A stretch of 64,000 bases of DNA from Microbacterium sp. 2FI (GCF_005502885.1 NZ_SCMR01000001.1:1-64000), one strand, 5' to 3'; shown: positions 53,950-63,668, numbered from the stretch's first letter. Numbers and translations are program-made. The notes: generated by a model not told the origin, from the sequence alone.

Positions 53950-54789
53950 TTACTCCGCGGTCAGGCGCGCGACGCCCTCGATGACGGCGGCGTGCGTCAC
54001 GGGTGACGCGAGTACACGGAAATGCCCCGGCATCGTCACTGCGACATTCGTCGCGCCCTCGAGGGCGCTGCCCTCCAGGATGTGCGGGTCGTAGGGTCCG
54101 AAGATCGAGACGATGCGCCCGTTCACCGAGGTCTCGCGGCCGAGGGTCACGATCGTCTCGTTCTCGGGGAGGAAGGCGCGGATGCTGGGATCCACGAACA
54201 GGAGGCGCGCGAGTCGGGCACCGCCGAACGGCGTCGCGACGGCGACGAGTCCGAGGATCCCGAGCGGCGGGCCACCGCCTTCGGGCGGCGCGCTCGCCGC
54301 GGCTTCGGCGGGGTCGCCGCCGGATGCCGCCTCGGCGGCGGCCGCGGCTGCCGCGCCGGTCGACACCAGCAGGTGCTTGCCGATGAGCCCGCCCTTGCTG
54401 TGCGCGACGAGCACGCGGCCGGCCTCGGGGGCGGGCCGCTCCGCGAGGATCTCGCCCAGGCGCTCCGCCGTGCCGGCGACGCTGCGACGGTTCATGCCGA
54501 GGCCGTGGACGACCTCGACGCGGTAACCCGCGGCGGCGAGGGCGTCACCGAGGGGACGCAGGAACGTCCAGTGCTCGTAGACGCCCGGGAGCAGCACGAC
54601 CTCGGGAAGATCGGTGTCGCCCCGGCTCCACGCCACCGGCACCGGCCGGGGACGCCCGATCGACCATGGCAGCGACGCCACCGCGAGCTGCCGGCGACCC
54701 GCATAGAGGTAGTCCGCGGCCCACACGAAACCGCGACGCATGAGCGAGATCCGCGCGGGGGCGTCGGCGGGCGCGGGGGTGCGGGGCAT
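53950..54789 (-). CDS. Alpha/beta hydrolase, lipase-like
   Basis: 279 residues: oxyanion region VVLLPGVYEHWTFLRPL, then nucleophile elbow AHSKGGLIG (S131), VAVATPFGGARLA, acid near FGPYDPHI and His in MPGHFR. An Ala/Gly/Pro-rich insert of about 30 residues (~143-175) follows the nucleophile helix. The cleaved bond is unknown. TAGACT (54797-54802, minus) lies 7 nt before the ATG and overlaps the neighbouring tetR stop. Confidence 0.75.
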   Translation of the reverse strand: MPRTPAPADAPARISLMRRGFVWAADYLYAGRRQLAVASLPWSIGRPRPVPVAWSRGDTDLPEVVLLPGVYEHWTFLRPLGDALAAAGYRVEVVHGLGMNRRSVAGTAERLGEILAERPAPEAGRVLVAHSKGGLIGKHLLVSTGAAAAAAAEAASGGDPAEAAASAPPEGGGPPLGILGLVAVATPFGGARLARLLFVDPSIRAFLPENETIVTLGRETSVNGRIVSIFGPYDPHILEGSALEGATNVAVTMPGHFRVLASPVTHAAVIEGVARLTAE

Positions 54790-54799
54790 GTGCCGAAGT

Positions 54800-55447
54800 C
54801 TACGAGGGCTCGGCTGTCGTGCCGCGAACGCCCACGATGGCCGCTTCGACCACCGCGGCGGCGAGGGCGTCGATCACGGGCGCCGGCTGCCACTGCACGG
54901 GGCCGTGGGCGGCGATGTCGGCGAAGCCGTGGACGGCCGACCAGCACGCGAACTCCGCGAACGGCCGCCGCTCCGCTGAGAGCGCCCCGGTGACGACCAT
55001 CTCGTCGAGGGTGTCGAGGAGCAGCTGGAAAGGCTCGACCACTTCGTCGTCGAGCGTCACGATCCCGATGCTCGCCGTCGGGTCCTGGGTCGTGAAGGCC
55101 AGCTCGAACCATCCCCGCTCGGTGCGGGCGAAGTCGATGTACGCGAGCCCGATGCGGCGCAGGCGCTCGATCGAGGCGGCTGCGGGGTCGAGATCGTCGG
55201 GCGTCGCGTCGACGCGCGCGCGGATGTGCCGGCCGAAGGCGAGCTGGGCCAGTGCGGCCACCGCGTGAAGGAGGTCGTCCCGATCGGTGAAGTGGCGGTA
55301 GGCGGCATTGGGTGAGACGCCGACGGCGCGCGTGACCTCGCGCAGCGACACCGCTGCCGGTCCTCCGACGCGAGCGAGCTGCAGCCCCTCCTGGATCAGC
55401 GCGTGTCGGAGGTCGCCGTGATGATAGGTACGCGCCTCAGCGCTCAT
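54800..55447 (-). CDS. TetR family regulator with WHG-type C-terminus
   Basis: 215 residues. TetR HTH at ~12-55 (YHHGDLRHALIQEGLQLA; AVSLREVTRAVGVSPNAAYRHF), and a C-terminal domain with ACWSAVHGFADI, the WHG signature of ligand domains. Divergent from the MFS gene at 55563, with the two-copy motif between them, so it most likely represses both. The start was set to ATG 55447 (MSAEARTYHHG). Confidence 0.88.
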   Translation of the reverse strand: MSAEARTYHHGDLRHALIQEGLQLARVGGPAAVSLREVTRAVGVSPNAAYRHFTDRDDLLHAVAALAQLAFGRHIRARVDATPDDLDPAAASIERLRRIGLAYIDFARTERGWFELAFTTQDPTASIGIVTLDDEVVEPFQLLLDTLDEMVVTGALSAERRPFAEFACWSAVHGFADIAAHGPVQWQPAPVIDALAAAVVEAAIVGVRGTTAEPS

Positions 55448-55465
55448 TGCATCGCTCCGACCGAG

Positions 55466-55508
55466 TGTGTACGGTGTGAACATCGCGGATGTGAACGGTG
55501 TCCACATC
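55466..55508. promoter_or_regulatory. Two-copy operator motif between tetR and MFS genes
   Basis: TGTGTACGGTGTGAACATC (55466-55484) and TGTGAACGGTGTCCACATC (55490-55508) repeat with a 24-nt period. The position in the divergent gap fits a TetR operator. The same motif, with 23-nt period, lies upstream of DUF899 at 32914-32955. Confidence 0.7.
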
Positions 55509-55562
55509 GAGCGTACTGCGCAGCATCCGCCTCCCCCAGCACCACACGCAGAAGGAATCCTC

Positions 55563-56993
55563 ATGAGCGAGCCGACGTCGACGCGAGACGACGCAACGCA
55601 GGTGACTCCCGGGCCCGCCACGGTGCGGGCGTTCTACCAGGTGCTCGTCAACACCGCCGTCGCCAATGTGACCTCGAGCTACCTGTGGTGGGGGCTCACG
55701 TTCTGGGCTTACCTCGAGACCCGCTCGGTGCTGGCGACCGCCATCATCGGCGGCTCGTACATGCTGCTGGTCGCCGTGTTCGGGGTCGTGTTCGGCGTAC
55801 TCGTCGACCGCATGAAGAAGAAGGCCGTCATGGTCCTCTCCAGCGGCGTGACGCTCACGACCTACCTGCTCGCCGGGGCCCTCTACCTCGCGTTCCCCGA
55901 GAGCGTGCTGGTCGACTGGGGCGGGCCGTGGTTCTGGGTTTTCGCGGGTGTGATCCTCATCGGCGGCGTGGTCGAGAACCTCCGCAACATCGCGCTGTCG
56001 ACGACCGTCACGCTGCTCGTGCCGTCCGACCGCCGTGACAAGGCGAACGGTCTCGTGGGTGCCGTGCACGGCATCGCGTTCATGGTCACGAGCGTCTTCT
56101 CGGGGCTGTCGATCGGGTTGCTCGGCATGGGTTGGACGGTCGCGATCGCGATCGTCGCGACGGCAATCGCGCTCGTGCACCTGTTCTTCGTCCCGATCCC
56201 CGAGCGGGGCATCGCCCATGTCGAGGGCGCTGCGCCCGCGGGCTTCGGGTTCCGGGGCGTGATCCCCGCGGTGATCGCCGTGCCCGGACTCCTCGCGCTC
56301 ATCCTCTTCTCGACCTTCAACAATCTCGTCGGCGGCGTGTTCATGGCACTCATGGACCCGTATGGACTCACGCTGTTCTCGGTCGAGGTGTGGGGCATCG
56401 TGCTCGGCATCACGAGCATCGGCTTCATCATCGGCGGCGGGCTCGTGGCGAAATTCGGCCTGGGCAGGAATCCGGTGCGCACGATGCTGCTCGTCAACAT
56501 CGGCATCGCGCTGCTCGGCATGACGTTCGCGATCCGCGAGTGGTGGTGGCTGTACGCGCTCGGCATCCTCATCTTCATGTGCCTCATGCCGATCGCCGAG
56601 GCCGCCGAGCAGACCATCGTGCAGCGCGTCGTGCCGTTCGAGAAGCAGGGCCGTGTGTTCGGCTTCGCCGCGAGCGTCGAGTCGGCGGCGGCGCCGATCT
56701 CGGCCTTCCTCGTGGGACCGCTCGCGCAGTTCTGGCTGATCCCGTTCATGGACTCGCAGGCCGGGCAGGACGCGTTCGGGTGGCTGCTCGGCGAGGGCGA
56801 GGCGCGCGGAATGGCGCTCGCGTTCGTGGGCGCGAGCCTGCTGCTCCTCGTGCTCGTGCTGCTCGCCTTCGTCTCGAAGCCGTATCGCGAACTGTCGGCC
56901 GCCTATGCCGACGCACCGCCGTCGCTTGCGACGGCGGGCGACACCGACGCCGTCGGCGAGGCCGGTGACGCGCTTCGCACGAGCGTGCGCTGA
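55563..56993 (+). CDS. MFS transporter
   Basis: 476 residues with about twelve membrane helices and the MFS loop-2/3 motif GVLVDRMKKKAVM after helix 2. Probable exporter, by its divergent TetR partner. A run of tryptophans (EWWWLYALG) is in the second half. AAGGA precedes the ATG. The coding start contains GCGAGACGACGCA (55583-55595), a fragment shared with the 24959-25101 repeat, probably by chance. Confidence 0.85.
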   Translation: MSEPTSTRDDATQVTPGPATVRAFYQVLVNTAVANVTSSYLWWGLTFWAYLETRSVLATAIIGGSYMLLVAVFGVVFGVLVDRMKKKAVMVLSSGVTLTTYLLAGALYLAFPESVLVDWGGPWFWVFAGVILIGGVVENLRNIALSTTVTLLVPSDRRDKANGLVGAVHGIAFMVTSVFSGLSIGLLGMGWTVAIAIVATAIALVHLFFVPIPERGIAHVEGAAPAGFGFRGVIPAVIAVPGLLALILFSTFNNLVGGVFMALMDPYGLTLFSVEVWGIVLGITSIGFIIGGGLVAKFGLGRNPVRTMLLVNIGIALLGMTFAIREWWWLYALGILIFMCLMPIAEAAEQTIVQRVVPFEKQGRVFGFAASVESAAAPISAFLVGPLAQFWLIPFMDSQAGQDAFGWLLGEGEARGMALAFVGASLLLLVLVLLAFVSKPYRELSAAYADAPPSLATAGDTDAVGEAGDALRTSVR

Positions 56994-57006
56994 CCCGCTC
57001 CGGCGC

Positions 57007-58041
57007 TCACGCCGGAGTGATGACGGGCACCCGATAGCGCTTGCGATAGGCGGCGGGCGAGAGCCCGGTGACCCGCTTGAACAGACGGCGGAAGAACGCC
57101 GCGTCCTCGTATCCGACATGCCAGCCCACGGCTTCGACCGAGTCTTCGGAGCGCTCGAGCCGTCGCTTGGCCTCCTCGACGCGGACGCGCTGCACGTACA
57201 CAAGCGGGCTGATGCCGGTCGCCTCGGTGAAGCGGCGCTTGAAGGTGCGCTCGGCGAGCCCTGAGCGAACGACCAGCTGCTCGACGGGGGTGGCCACCGA
57301 GAAGTGGGTGCGCAGCCACTCCTGCGCGTCCTGCACGACCGCGTCACCGTGGTCGGTGCGTCCCTCGAACAGCATGTACGGCGCCAGGCCGTCCTGGTGC
57401 CACTGCAGCGCGAACATCCGCGCCGTCTCCTGCGCTGCGATCGCGCCGGCGAAGCGGCCGGTGAGATACAGCACGAGGTCGTGCCACGTCGTCGACGCGC
57501 CCGACGTGATCAGCTCGTCGCGGGAGCCCGCGACCATGAGTGCGCGCTCCGGATGGATCCGCACATCGGGGTGGGCGGCGCGCAGCTGCGGCGCGTAGTC
57601 GTAGTGCACCGTCACGTCGCGGTCGTCGAAGAGTCCGGTCTCGGCGAGCAGGAAGATGCCCGAGCAGGCGGAGCACAGCAGCGCCCCCTGATCGTGCATG
57701 CGCGATGCCCAGGCGACGATGCCGGGATACCGGTCGCTGATCCACCCGTCGGCCCCGAGAACGATCGAGGGCACGATCACGATGTCGGTGGTCTCGATCT
57801 CGTCGATGCTGCGCGACACCGGCACTGGGATCCCGCTCACCCCCATCAGCGGGCCCGCTTCGGCTCCGACGATCTCAGCACGGAAGGGCGGGGTTCCCGT
57901 GACTCCTCGGATGTCCATGACGCCGAACGAGTTCATCACGTCGAGCACACCGAACATCGTCGCGACGCCGGTGTCGGGCAGGGCGATGACGCTCACGCGC
58001 AGGGTGCGGTCGGCGGGCACGGGCGACCTCCTCGACGCCAT
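57007..58041 (-). CDS. GlxA family transcriptional regulator (DJ-1/PfpI + AraC)
   Basis: 344 residues. A DJ-1/PfpI-like domain at ~15-200 with the nucleophile-position cysteine in LCSACSGIFLLAE, and an AraC-type HTH pair at ~235-330 (LVVRSGLAERTFKRRF; VGYEDAAFFRRLFKRVTGLSP). Such regulators sense small metabolites. It is divergent from the methyltransferase (108-nt gap), which is the likely target. The stop is 13 nt from the MFS stop. Confidence 0.88.
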   Translation of the reverse strand: MASRRSPVPADRTLRVSVIALPDTGVATMFGVLDVMNSFGVMDIRGVTGTPPFRAEIVGAEAGPLMGVSGIPVPVSRSIDEIETTDIVIVPSIVLGADGWISDRYPGIVAWASRMHDQGALLCSACSGIFLLAETGLFDDRDVTVHYDYAPQLRAAHPDVRIHPERALMVAGSRDELITSGASTTWHDLVLYLTGRFAGAIAAQETARMFALQWHQDGLAPYMLFEGRTDHGDAVVQDAQEWLRTHFSVATPVEQLVVRSGLAERTFKRRFTEATGISPLVYVQRVRVEEAKRRLERSEDSVEAVGWHVGYEDAAFFRRLFKRVTGLSPAAYRKRYRVPVITPA

Positions 58042-58149
58042 GGTGGCACGAATGGACCGATCGAGGGTCGAGATGCCTCTGAACGCCGCGGCGCGGCATC
58101 CCGAACATGGAAGAACACCAATCGATCGGACGATGAAAGGACCGAAACG

Positions 58150-59223
58150 ATGACGACGACAACGACAACCATCGATGAGACCGCCCTGCAGGCATTCGTG
58201 ATGCGGGCGATCGACGACCTCGGAGCCGGATACCTCGGGGTGATGGTGAGCCTCGGTGCGCGCCTCGGCCTCTACGCGGAGCTCGCCGAATCAGGCCCGC
58301 TCACCTCGCACGAGCTGGCTCTGCGCACCGACTGCGCAGAGCGCTATGTGCGTGACTGGCTCTCTTCGCAGGCGGCCGCGGGCTACCTCGAGTACGAGCC
58401 GGCCGGGAAGACGTTCTCGCTCAGCCCCGAGCAGGCGCTCGTGCTGGCAGACGAGACGAGCCCGGTCTACCTCCCTCCGGCGTGGAACGTGCCCGCGGCG
58501 ATGTGGTCGGACGAGGCGAAGGCACTCCACGCCTTCCGCACCGGCGAGGGCATCGCATGGGGCGACCACGACCCCCGCCTCGCCCACGGCACCGCGGCCT
58601 TCTACCGCAACGGCTACCGCGCGAGCCTGGTCTCGCAGTGGCTGCCGGCGCTGGACGGCGTCGTCGCGGCGCTCGAGAACGGGATCGCCGTCGCCGACGT
58701 CGGCGTCGGGCACGGCCACACGACGGTGCTCATGGCCGAGGCGTTCCCGAACTCGCGGTTCTTCGGGTTCGACACCCACGAGCCGTCGGTGTTCGAGGCG
58801 CGCCGCAACGCGCGAGAAGCGGGCGTCACCGAGCGCACCACGTTCGAACGGGTGCGGGCGACGGAGTACGAGGCCCTCGGCTTCGGGCTCATCTGCTTCT
58901 TCGACGCGCTGCACGACATGGGCGACCCGGTCGGCGTGCTGCGGCACGCGGCCGAGGCGCTCACGCCCGACGGCACGCTGCTGCTGGTCGAGCCGAATGC
59001 GGCGGACCGGCTCGAAGACAACCTGTCGGTCGTCTCGCAGACCTACTTCGCAGCGTCGAGCATGATCTGCACCGCGCACGCGATCGCGGACGGCGGCGAG
59101 CTCGTGCTCGGCGCGCAGGCCGGCCCCGCGCGGCTCACCGAGGTGCTGAACGCCGCCGGCTTCAGCCGCGTGCGCGTGGTCGCCGAGACGCCCTTCAACC
59201 TCATCATCGAGGCGAAGCGCTGA
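58150..59223 (+). CDS. Class I SAM-dependent methyltransferase
   Basis: 357 residues. A winged-helix N-terminus (ARLGLYAELAESGPLTSHELA, then YVRDWLSSQAAAGYLEYE) as in O-methyltransferase-like proteins precedes the SAM site VADVGVGHGHTTVLMAE (~182-198) and FFGFDTHEP. Later DALHDMGDP. The substrate is unknown; in this arrangement methyl transfer to a small molecule is expected. Repeated threonines begin the protein (MTTTTTT), from a run of acg/aca codons. GlxA is divergent. Confidence 0.85.
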   Translation: MTTTTTTIDETALQAFVMRAIDDLGAGYLGVMVSLGARLGLYAELAESGPLTSHELALRTDCAERYVRDWLSSQAAAGYLEYEPAGKTFSLSPEQALVLADETSPVYLPPAWNVPAAMWSDEAKALHAFRTGEGIAWGDHDPRLAHGTAAFYRNGYRASLVSQWLPALDGVVAALENGIAVADVGVGHGHTTVLMAEAFPNSRFFGFDTHEPSVFEARRNAREAGVTERTTFERVRATEYEALGFGLICFFDALHDMGDPVGVLRHAAEALTPDGTLLLVEPNAADRLEDNLSVVSQTYFAASSMICTAHAIADGGELVLGAQAGPARLTEVLNAAGFSRVRVVAETPFNLIIEAKR

Positions 59224-59239
59224 CCCGGTCACCGGATCG

Positions 59240-59279
59240 CGACGCAGCGGCCTCTCCTGTCGGAGGGGCCGCTGCGTCG
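59240..59279. terminator. Strong hairpin after methyltransferase gene
   Basis: An 18-bp stem with one G-U pair (59240-59257 with 59262-59279) around a TGTC loop lies 17 nt after the stop. It also lies between convergent genes (next ends at 59304), so it may serve both. Confidence 0.8.
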
Positions 59280-59303
59280 TTGCGCCCCGTGCATCGGCAG
59301 GGC

Positions 59304-61028
59304 TCAGGCCAGTTCGGGCGTCCGCCCCGGTGGCGTGCGCCGCGGCGCAAGGGCCTCGAAGGCCGCCGCGAGCCGCAGCAGTTCGGCGTCGGTGTACGCC
59401 GGCCCCGCGAAGGTGAGCCCGACCGGCATCCCGATGTCGGCCATCGTGCCCATGGGGACCGTCACCGTGGGGATCCCGAGGTGACGGATCGCGAGGTTTC
59501 CGTTGGCGACCCACACGCCGTTCGCCCACGCGCGGACGGCCGACTCCTCGTTCACATCGGCATCGGCGGGCCCGACGTCGGCGACGGCCGGGAAGAGGAC
59601 GGCGTCGAGACCCTGCTCCCGCATCCACTCCTCGAAGTCGAGGCGGCGGGTCTCTTCGAGCCCGGCCAGGCCCGCGGCGAGCTCGGGGATCTCGGCGATC
59701 GAGGCATACGGATGCTCGCGCACCTGCGCGGGGTAGGTGACGATGTCGTCGTCGAAGCCGGTATACCGGTCGGGCAGGGCGCCTTCGGGGTGCGGGAAGA
59801 TCGCCGCGCCGTCGACGTCGTCCAGCCGGTCGAGCTGCGGGTCCCCGTTGGCCCGCAGGAAGTCGTCCCACGCCCAGGCCGACAGGTCGACGATCTCGCG
59901 GTGGAGAAACTCAGGTGAGACGAGCCCCCGCGTCGCGATCGTGGGTGCACCCGGCCGGTCGCCCTCGTAGTTCGACACCGCGGGGAAGTCGACCTCGACC
60001 ACGACCGCGCCGGCCTCCTCGAGGTCACGGCGAGCGTGCTCCCACAGCGCGATCACCGACGCCCGGGTCTCGATGCGCTGACCGGTCGAGCCGCCGATCC
60101 CGCCATCGGGGTTCGTCCCCGCATCGGGGTCGGCGTTGATGTACATCCGCGGAACGCCGAAGCGCCTGCCGGCCAGCGACGCGCGTGCGGCATCCGCATC
60201 CGCGGGCGCGAGCGCCGGGTACGAGTCCGGGCGCACGGTCGACGCAGGCGGGAGCGTGATCCACGGCTGCGCCCGCCAGAAATCGCCACGGGACTCGGGG
60301 TCGTCGGCGACGAGCGCGTCGAGGATCTCGAGCAGGTCGGCCATCGTGCGGGTGTGCGGCACGACGACGTCCATCGTCGGCACGAGCGGCCAGTTGCCTC
60401 GCACCGAGATCACGCCCCGCGAGGGGGTGTACGCGCACAGTGCGTTGTTCGACGCCGGCGCCCGCCCGCTCGACCAGGTCTCTTCGCCGAGCCCGAAGGC
60501 GGCGAAGGACGCGGCTGTCGCGGTACCCGAGCCGTTGGACGACCCCGACCCGAACGCGCTCGTGAGGAAGTCGGCGTTGTATGGGCTCTCGGCGCGGCCG
60601 TAGAGCCCGCGCTGCATGCCGCCGTTCGCCATCGGCGGCATGTTCGTGAGCCCGAGGCACACGCACCCCGCCGCCCGCAGCCGCTCGATCGAGAACGCAT
60701 CGCGGGTCGCTGTGAGGTCGGCGAACGCGGGCGACCCGGCCGCGACCGTGAGCCCCTGCACCATGAAGCTGTCCTTCGCGGTGTACGGGATGCCGTCGAG
60801 CGGACCGAGCGTCTCGCCCGCGGCGCGACGGCGATCGGATGCCGCAGCCTCGGCCCGCGCTTCGGGATTGTCGACGATGACCGCGTTGAGCCGGATACCG
60901 GTCTTGTCGTAGGTCTCGATGCGGGCGAGGTAGGCGTCGACGAGTTCGACGCTGGTCACCGCGCCCGATTCCAGCGCGGCGCGCAGCTCGGCGATCGTCG
61001 CCTCGACGACGCGGAAGCGCGCGGTCAC
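59304..61028 (-). CDS. Amidase signature family enzyme
   Basis: 574 residues. The Ser-cisSer-Lys triad reads K85 (YTAKDSF), S163 (FGSGSSNGSG) and S187 (EETWSSGRAP). The last segment differs from the usual TDTGGSIR. Length is longer than common amidases (~470), with extra loops at ~250-300. Substrate unknown: possibly the carbamoyl or amide product of the deiminase encoded upstream. GTGA overlap with the agmatine deiminase stop indicates coupling. Confidence 0.88.
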   Translation of the reverse strand: MTARFRVVEATIAELRAALESGAVTSVELVDAYLARIETYDKTGIRLNAVIVDNPEARAEAAASDRRRAAGETLGPLDGIPYTAKDSFMVQGLTVAAGSPAFADLTATRDAFSIERLRAAGCVCLGLTNMPPMANGGMQRGLYGRAESPYNADFLTSAFGSGSSNGSGTATAASFAAFGLGEETWSSGRAPASNNALCAYTPSRGVISVRGNWPLVPTMDVVVPHTRTMADLLEILDALVADDPESRGDFWRAQPWITLPPASTVRPDSYPALAPADADAARASLAGRRFGVPRMYINADPDAGTNPDGGIGGSTGQRIETRASVIALWEHARRDLEEAGAVVVEVDFPAVSNYEGDRPGAPTIATRGLVSPEFLHREIVDLSAWAWDDFLRANGDPQLDRLDDVDGAAIFPHPEGALPDRYTGFDDDIVTYPAQVREHPYASIAEIPELAAGLAGLEETRRLDFEEWMREQGLDAVLFPAVADVGPADADVNEESAVRAWANGVWVANGNLAIRHLGIPTVTVPMGTMADIGMPVGLTFAGPAYTDAELLRLAAAFEALAPRRTPPGRTPELA

Positions 61029-62089
61029 GCTTCGTCTCGCTTCGCTCGCTCAGCGACCCGGGGGAGTGCCGGCTGCTGCTGGGTGATGCAGTGGATGCCG
61101 CCGCCACCCGCGAAGATCTGGCGGGCGTCCACCGTCACGGCGCGGCGGCCGGGGTAGGCGGCCTCGAGGATCTCGCGCGCTCGCGCATCGGCGGTCTCTT
61201 CGCCGAAGCCGCACGCGATGACGCCGCCGTTGACGACGAGGTGGTTGACGTAGCTGTAGTCGACGAAGCCCTCGTCGTCGCGGAGCACGTCGGGTGCCGG
61301 CAGGTCGATGATCTCGAAGCGGCGGCCCGCGGCATCCGTCTCATGAGAAAGCAAGGCCCGCAGCTCGCGCGTCACCGCGAAGTCGGGGTGATCGGGGTTG
61401 CGCTGTTCGTGGAGCAGCAGGCGCCCGGGCGAGGGGATCGTCGCGACGATGTCGACGTGCCCGTTCGTGCCGAACTCGTCGTAATCGCGCGTGAGGCCGC
61501 GGGGGAGCCACACCGCCTTCGTCGCGCCGATCGTGCGGGCCATCTCGGCCTCGACGCGAGTGCGGTCGGCGAAGCGGTTGCGGCGCGGGTCGAGCTGCAC
61601 AGTCTCGGTGAGCAGCACCGTTCCCTCGCCGTCGACGTGGATGCCGCCGCCCTCGTTCACGAGGAGCGAGGGGACGACTTCTGCACCCACGAGATCCGCG
61701 ACGAACCGCGCGTGCGCGGCCGCCTTCGCCCACGCTGCCCAATCGGGCGCGCCCCAGCCGTTGAACACCCAGTCGACCGCGCCGAGCACACCGGGGCGGT
61801 CGGCGTCGACGACGAAGGTCGGCCCGTGATCGCGGAACCAGAACTCGTCGACCGGAGTCTCGACGATCTCGATCCCCGATCCGAGCATGTTCCGCGCGCG
61901 GTCTGCCTTCGACGGGTCGGCGAGCATCGTGACCGGCTCGAACTCGGCCACCGCGTGGGCGACCGCCGTCCACGCCGCATAGAAGCGCTCGTGCTCGGCG
62001 GGATCGTCGCCCAGGGTCGGGCCCTCGTTCGGGAAGGCCATCCAGGTGCGTTCGTGCTCGGCGCCTTCGTGCGGCATCATCCAGGTCAT
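61025..62089 (-). CDS. aguA: Agmatine deiminase family protein
   Basis: 354 residues of the guanidino-group-modifying enzymes: DEFWFRDHGPTFVV, LVNEGGGIHVDGEGTVL, TNGHVDIVA (catalytic His), and the nucleophile Cys334 in GGGGIHCITQQQP. Agmatine deiminase turns agmatine into N-carbamoylputrescine plus ammonia. The ATG start overlaps the permease stop (62086-62089), so the three genes form a coupled operon: permease, deiminase, amidase. Confidence 0.9.
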   Translation of the reverse strand: MTWMMPHEGAEHERTWMAFPNEGPTLGDDPAEHERFYAAWTAVAHAVAEFEPVTMLADPSKADRARNMLGSGIEIVETPVDEFWFRDHGPTFVVDADRPGVLGAVDWVFNGWGAPDWAAWAKAAAHARFVADLVGAEVVPSLLVNEGGGIHVDGEGTVLLTETVQLDPRRNRFADRTRVEAEMARTIGATKAVWLPRGLTRDYDEFGTNGHVDIVATIPSPGRLLLHEQRNPDHPDFAVTRELRALLSHETDAAGRRFEIIDLPAPDVLRDDEGFVDYSYVNHLVVNGGVIACGFGEETADARAREILEAAYPGRRAVTVDARQIFAGGGGIHCITQQQPALPRVAERAKRDEA

Positions 62090-63597
62090 GGTCGCTCCTC
62101 GGTCTCATTCTGGCCGACCGTCCACGCCAGCGCAGGGCGGGCCGCGCGATCGCGATACGGGCGGGTGGTGCGCCAGAGCACCGCGTACAGGGTGCCGGCG
62201 ATGGCGGGGCCCGCGATCGACGACACGTCGGCTCCGCCGAGGGCCGCGGCGATCGGGCCGGTGTACAGGGTCGTGTTGACCATGAGCACGGCGATCGTGG
62301 TCGCGACGACCATCGCGATGGTCCCGGGCGCGAACCAGCCGCCGCGGTACCAGAACGGGCTCGCGGGAGTCGTGTCGTTGAGCGCGCGACCGTCGTACGC
62401 GTTGCGGCGCAGCCAGATGTCGACCGCATAGACCGCGACGAGGGGGCCCATGACCGCGACGGCGATCTCGATCGCGTAGTTCATGGTCTCGAGGAGGCTC
62501 GTGGCGGCGTAGAGGAGGGCGGCTGCGAGCACCGCGGCGACAACGCCCACCACGGCGACGGATGCCGCACGGCGTACCCGCGGCGCGAATGCCTGCGCGT
62601 AGAGGCCTGTCGAGTACGAGCACAGCACGTTGTTGGCGATGGTGCCCGCGATCACGGCGATGAGGAAGATCGGGTACAGCCACGACGGCAGGATCTCGGC
62701 GAGTGCGGTCTGCGGGTCGGTCATGTCGACCGCGGTCGCAGCCAGCACGCCGAGCGCGCACAGCAGCACGCCCGGAACGAACCCGCCGAGGGCGGTCCAC
62801 AGCACGATCCGACGCTTCGGGGTCGCGGGCGGCAGGTAGCGGGAGTAGTCGGCGCTCGTGCCCCATGACAGGGGAGTGGAGGCGATGACGGTGAGGCCCA
62901 GGAGCCACATCGCGGTGTGATCGCCGGCAGGGAGCGCGGCCGGCGCGTACGACCAGTCCGCCGCCGTCACGACGAAGATGCCCACGGCGACGAAGCACAC
63001 GCCGACCCCGATCGAGATGTACGGACTCAGCTTCTCGATCGTTGCGTGGCCGAAGACGCTCACGGCGGTGCTGACCGCGGCGACCGTGACGAGCACGAGC
63101 GCGCTGAGCCCGCCGGGCACCGCGATGCCCATCGTCGCGAGCAGCGCCTCGGTGGCCAGCGTCGCGAACGCGAGGTTCAGCACGATGTAGAAGAGCCCGA
63201 TCAGAACGCCCAGACCCGAGCCGAACACCGCGTTGCCGCGCACGCCGAACATCGCGCGCATGATCATGACGCTCGGGGTGCCCGAGGCGGGGCCGCTGAT
63301 CGAGATCCACCCGATGACGAACCACCAGAGGTTGCCGAGCACGCAGATCGCGAGGGATTCCCAGAGGCCGAGGCCGAGCAGCACCAGGAGCGCGCCGAGG
63401 ACGATGTTGAGATACACGACGTTCGCGGCCGCCCAGATGCCGAAGAGCGTCTGCGGCCGGCCGTGGCGCTCTGCGTCGGGGATCTGATCGATGCCGCGCG
63501 TCTCGATGCGGCCGACCCGGTCACTCTGGCCGGCGTCGGCTCGGTCGCGCGGGTGCGTGATCGTCGGTGCACTCGCGTCGATGTCGGTGATGCTCAT
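62086..63597 (-). CDS. NCS1 family permease (cytosine/purine/hydantoin type)
   Basis: 503 residues, about twelve membrane helices and the NCS1 pattern: an N-terminal PDAERHGRPQTLFGIWAAAN, the GTPSVMIMRAMFGVRGN loop, and WGTSADYSRYLPP. NCS1 carriers import cytosine, purines, allantoin or hydantoins with H+ or Na+. Here the cargo is probably a guanidino- or ureido-compound used by the two following enzymes; that is inference. GGAGGG precedes the ATG. Divergent from the TetR gene at 63669. Confidence 0.88.
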   Translation of the reverse strand: MSITDIDASAPTITHPRDRADAGQSDRVGRIETRGIDQIPDAERHGRPQTLFGIWAAANVVYLNIVLGALLVLLGLGLWESLAICVLGNLWWFVIGWISISGPASGTPSVMIMRAMFGVRGNAVFGSGLGVLIGLFYIVLNLAFATLATEALLATMGIAVPGGLSALVLVTVAAVSTAVSVFGHATIEKLSPYISIGVGVCFVAVGIFVVTAADWSYAPAALPAGDHTAMWLLGLTVIASTPLSWGTSADYSRYLPPATPKRRIVLWTALGGFVPGVLLCALGVLAATAVDMTDPQTALAEILPSWLYPIFLIAVIAGTIANNVLCSYSTGLYAQAFAPRVRRAASVAVVGVVAAVLAAALLYAATSLLETMNYAIEIAVAVMGPLVAVYAVDIWLRRNAYDGRALNDTTPASPFWYRGGWFAPGTIAMVVATTIAVLMVNTTLYTGPIAAALGGADVSSIAGPAIAGTLYAVLWRTTRPYRDRAARPALAWTVGQNETEERP

Positions 63598-63622
63598 GGC
63601 GCCCTCCCTCCATTGGGGGTAC

Positions 63623-63642
63623 TATTGATCAAGCGATCAATA
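63623..63642. promoter_or_regulatory. TetR-type operator between permease and tetR
   Basis: TATTGATCAAGCGATCAATA has 8-bp inverted arms around a 4-nt spacer. It lies in the 71-nt gap between the two divergent genes. Its TTGAYC-N4-GRTCAA outline recalls the RutR operator TTGACCA-N2-TGGTCAA, from memory. Confidence 0.75.
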
Positions 63643-63668
63643 AGCAAGCTACCTACACTGGCGGTGAG

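Noticed and set aside
55583-55595. Fifth copy of the GCGAGACGACGCA repeat, inside the MFS coding start
   Set aside because: Single copy with no inverted partner nearby and within a coding sequence; likely chance.
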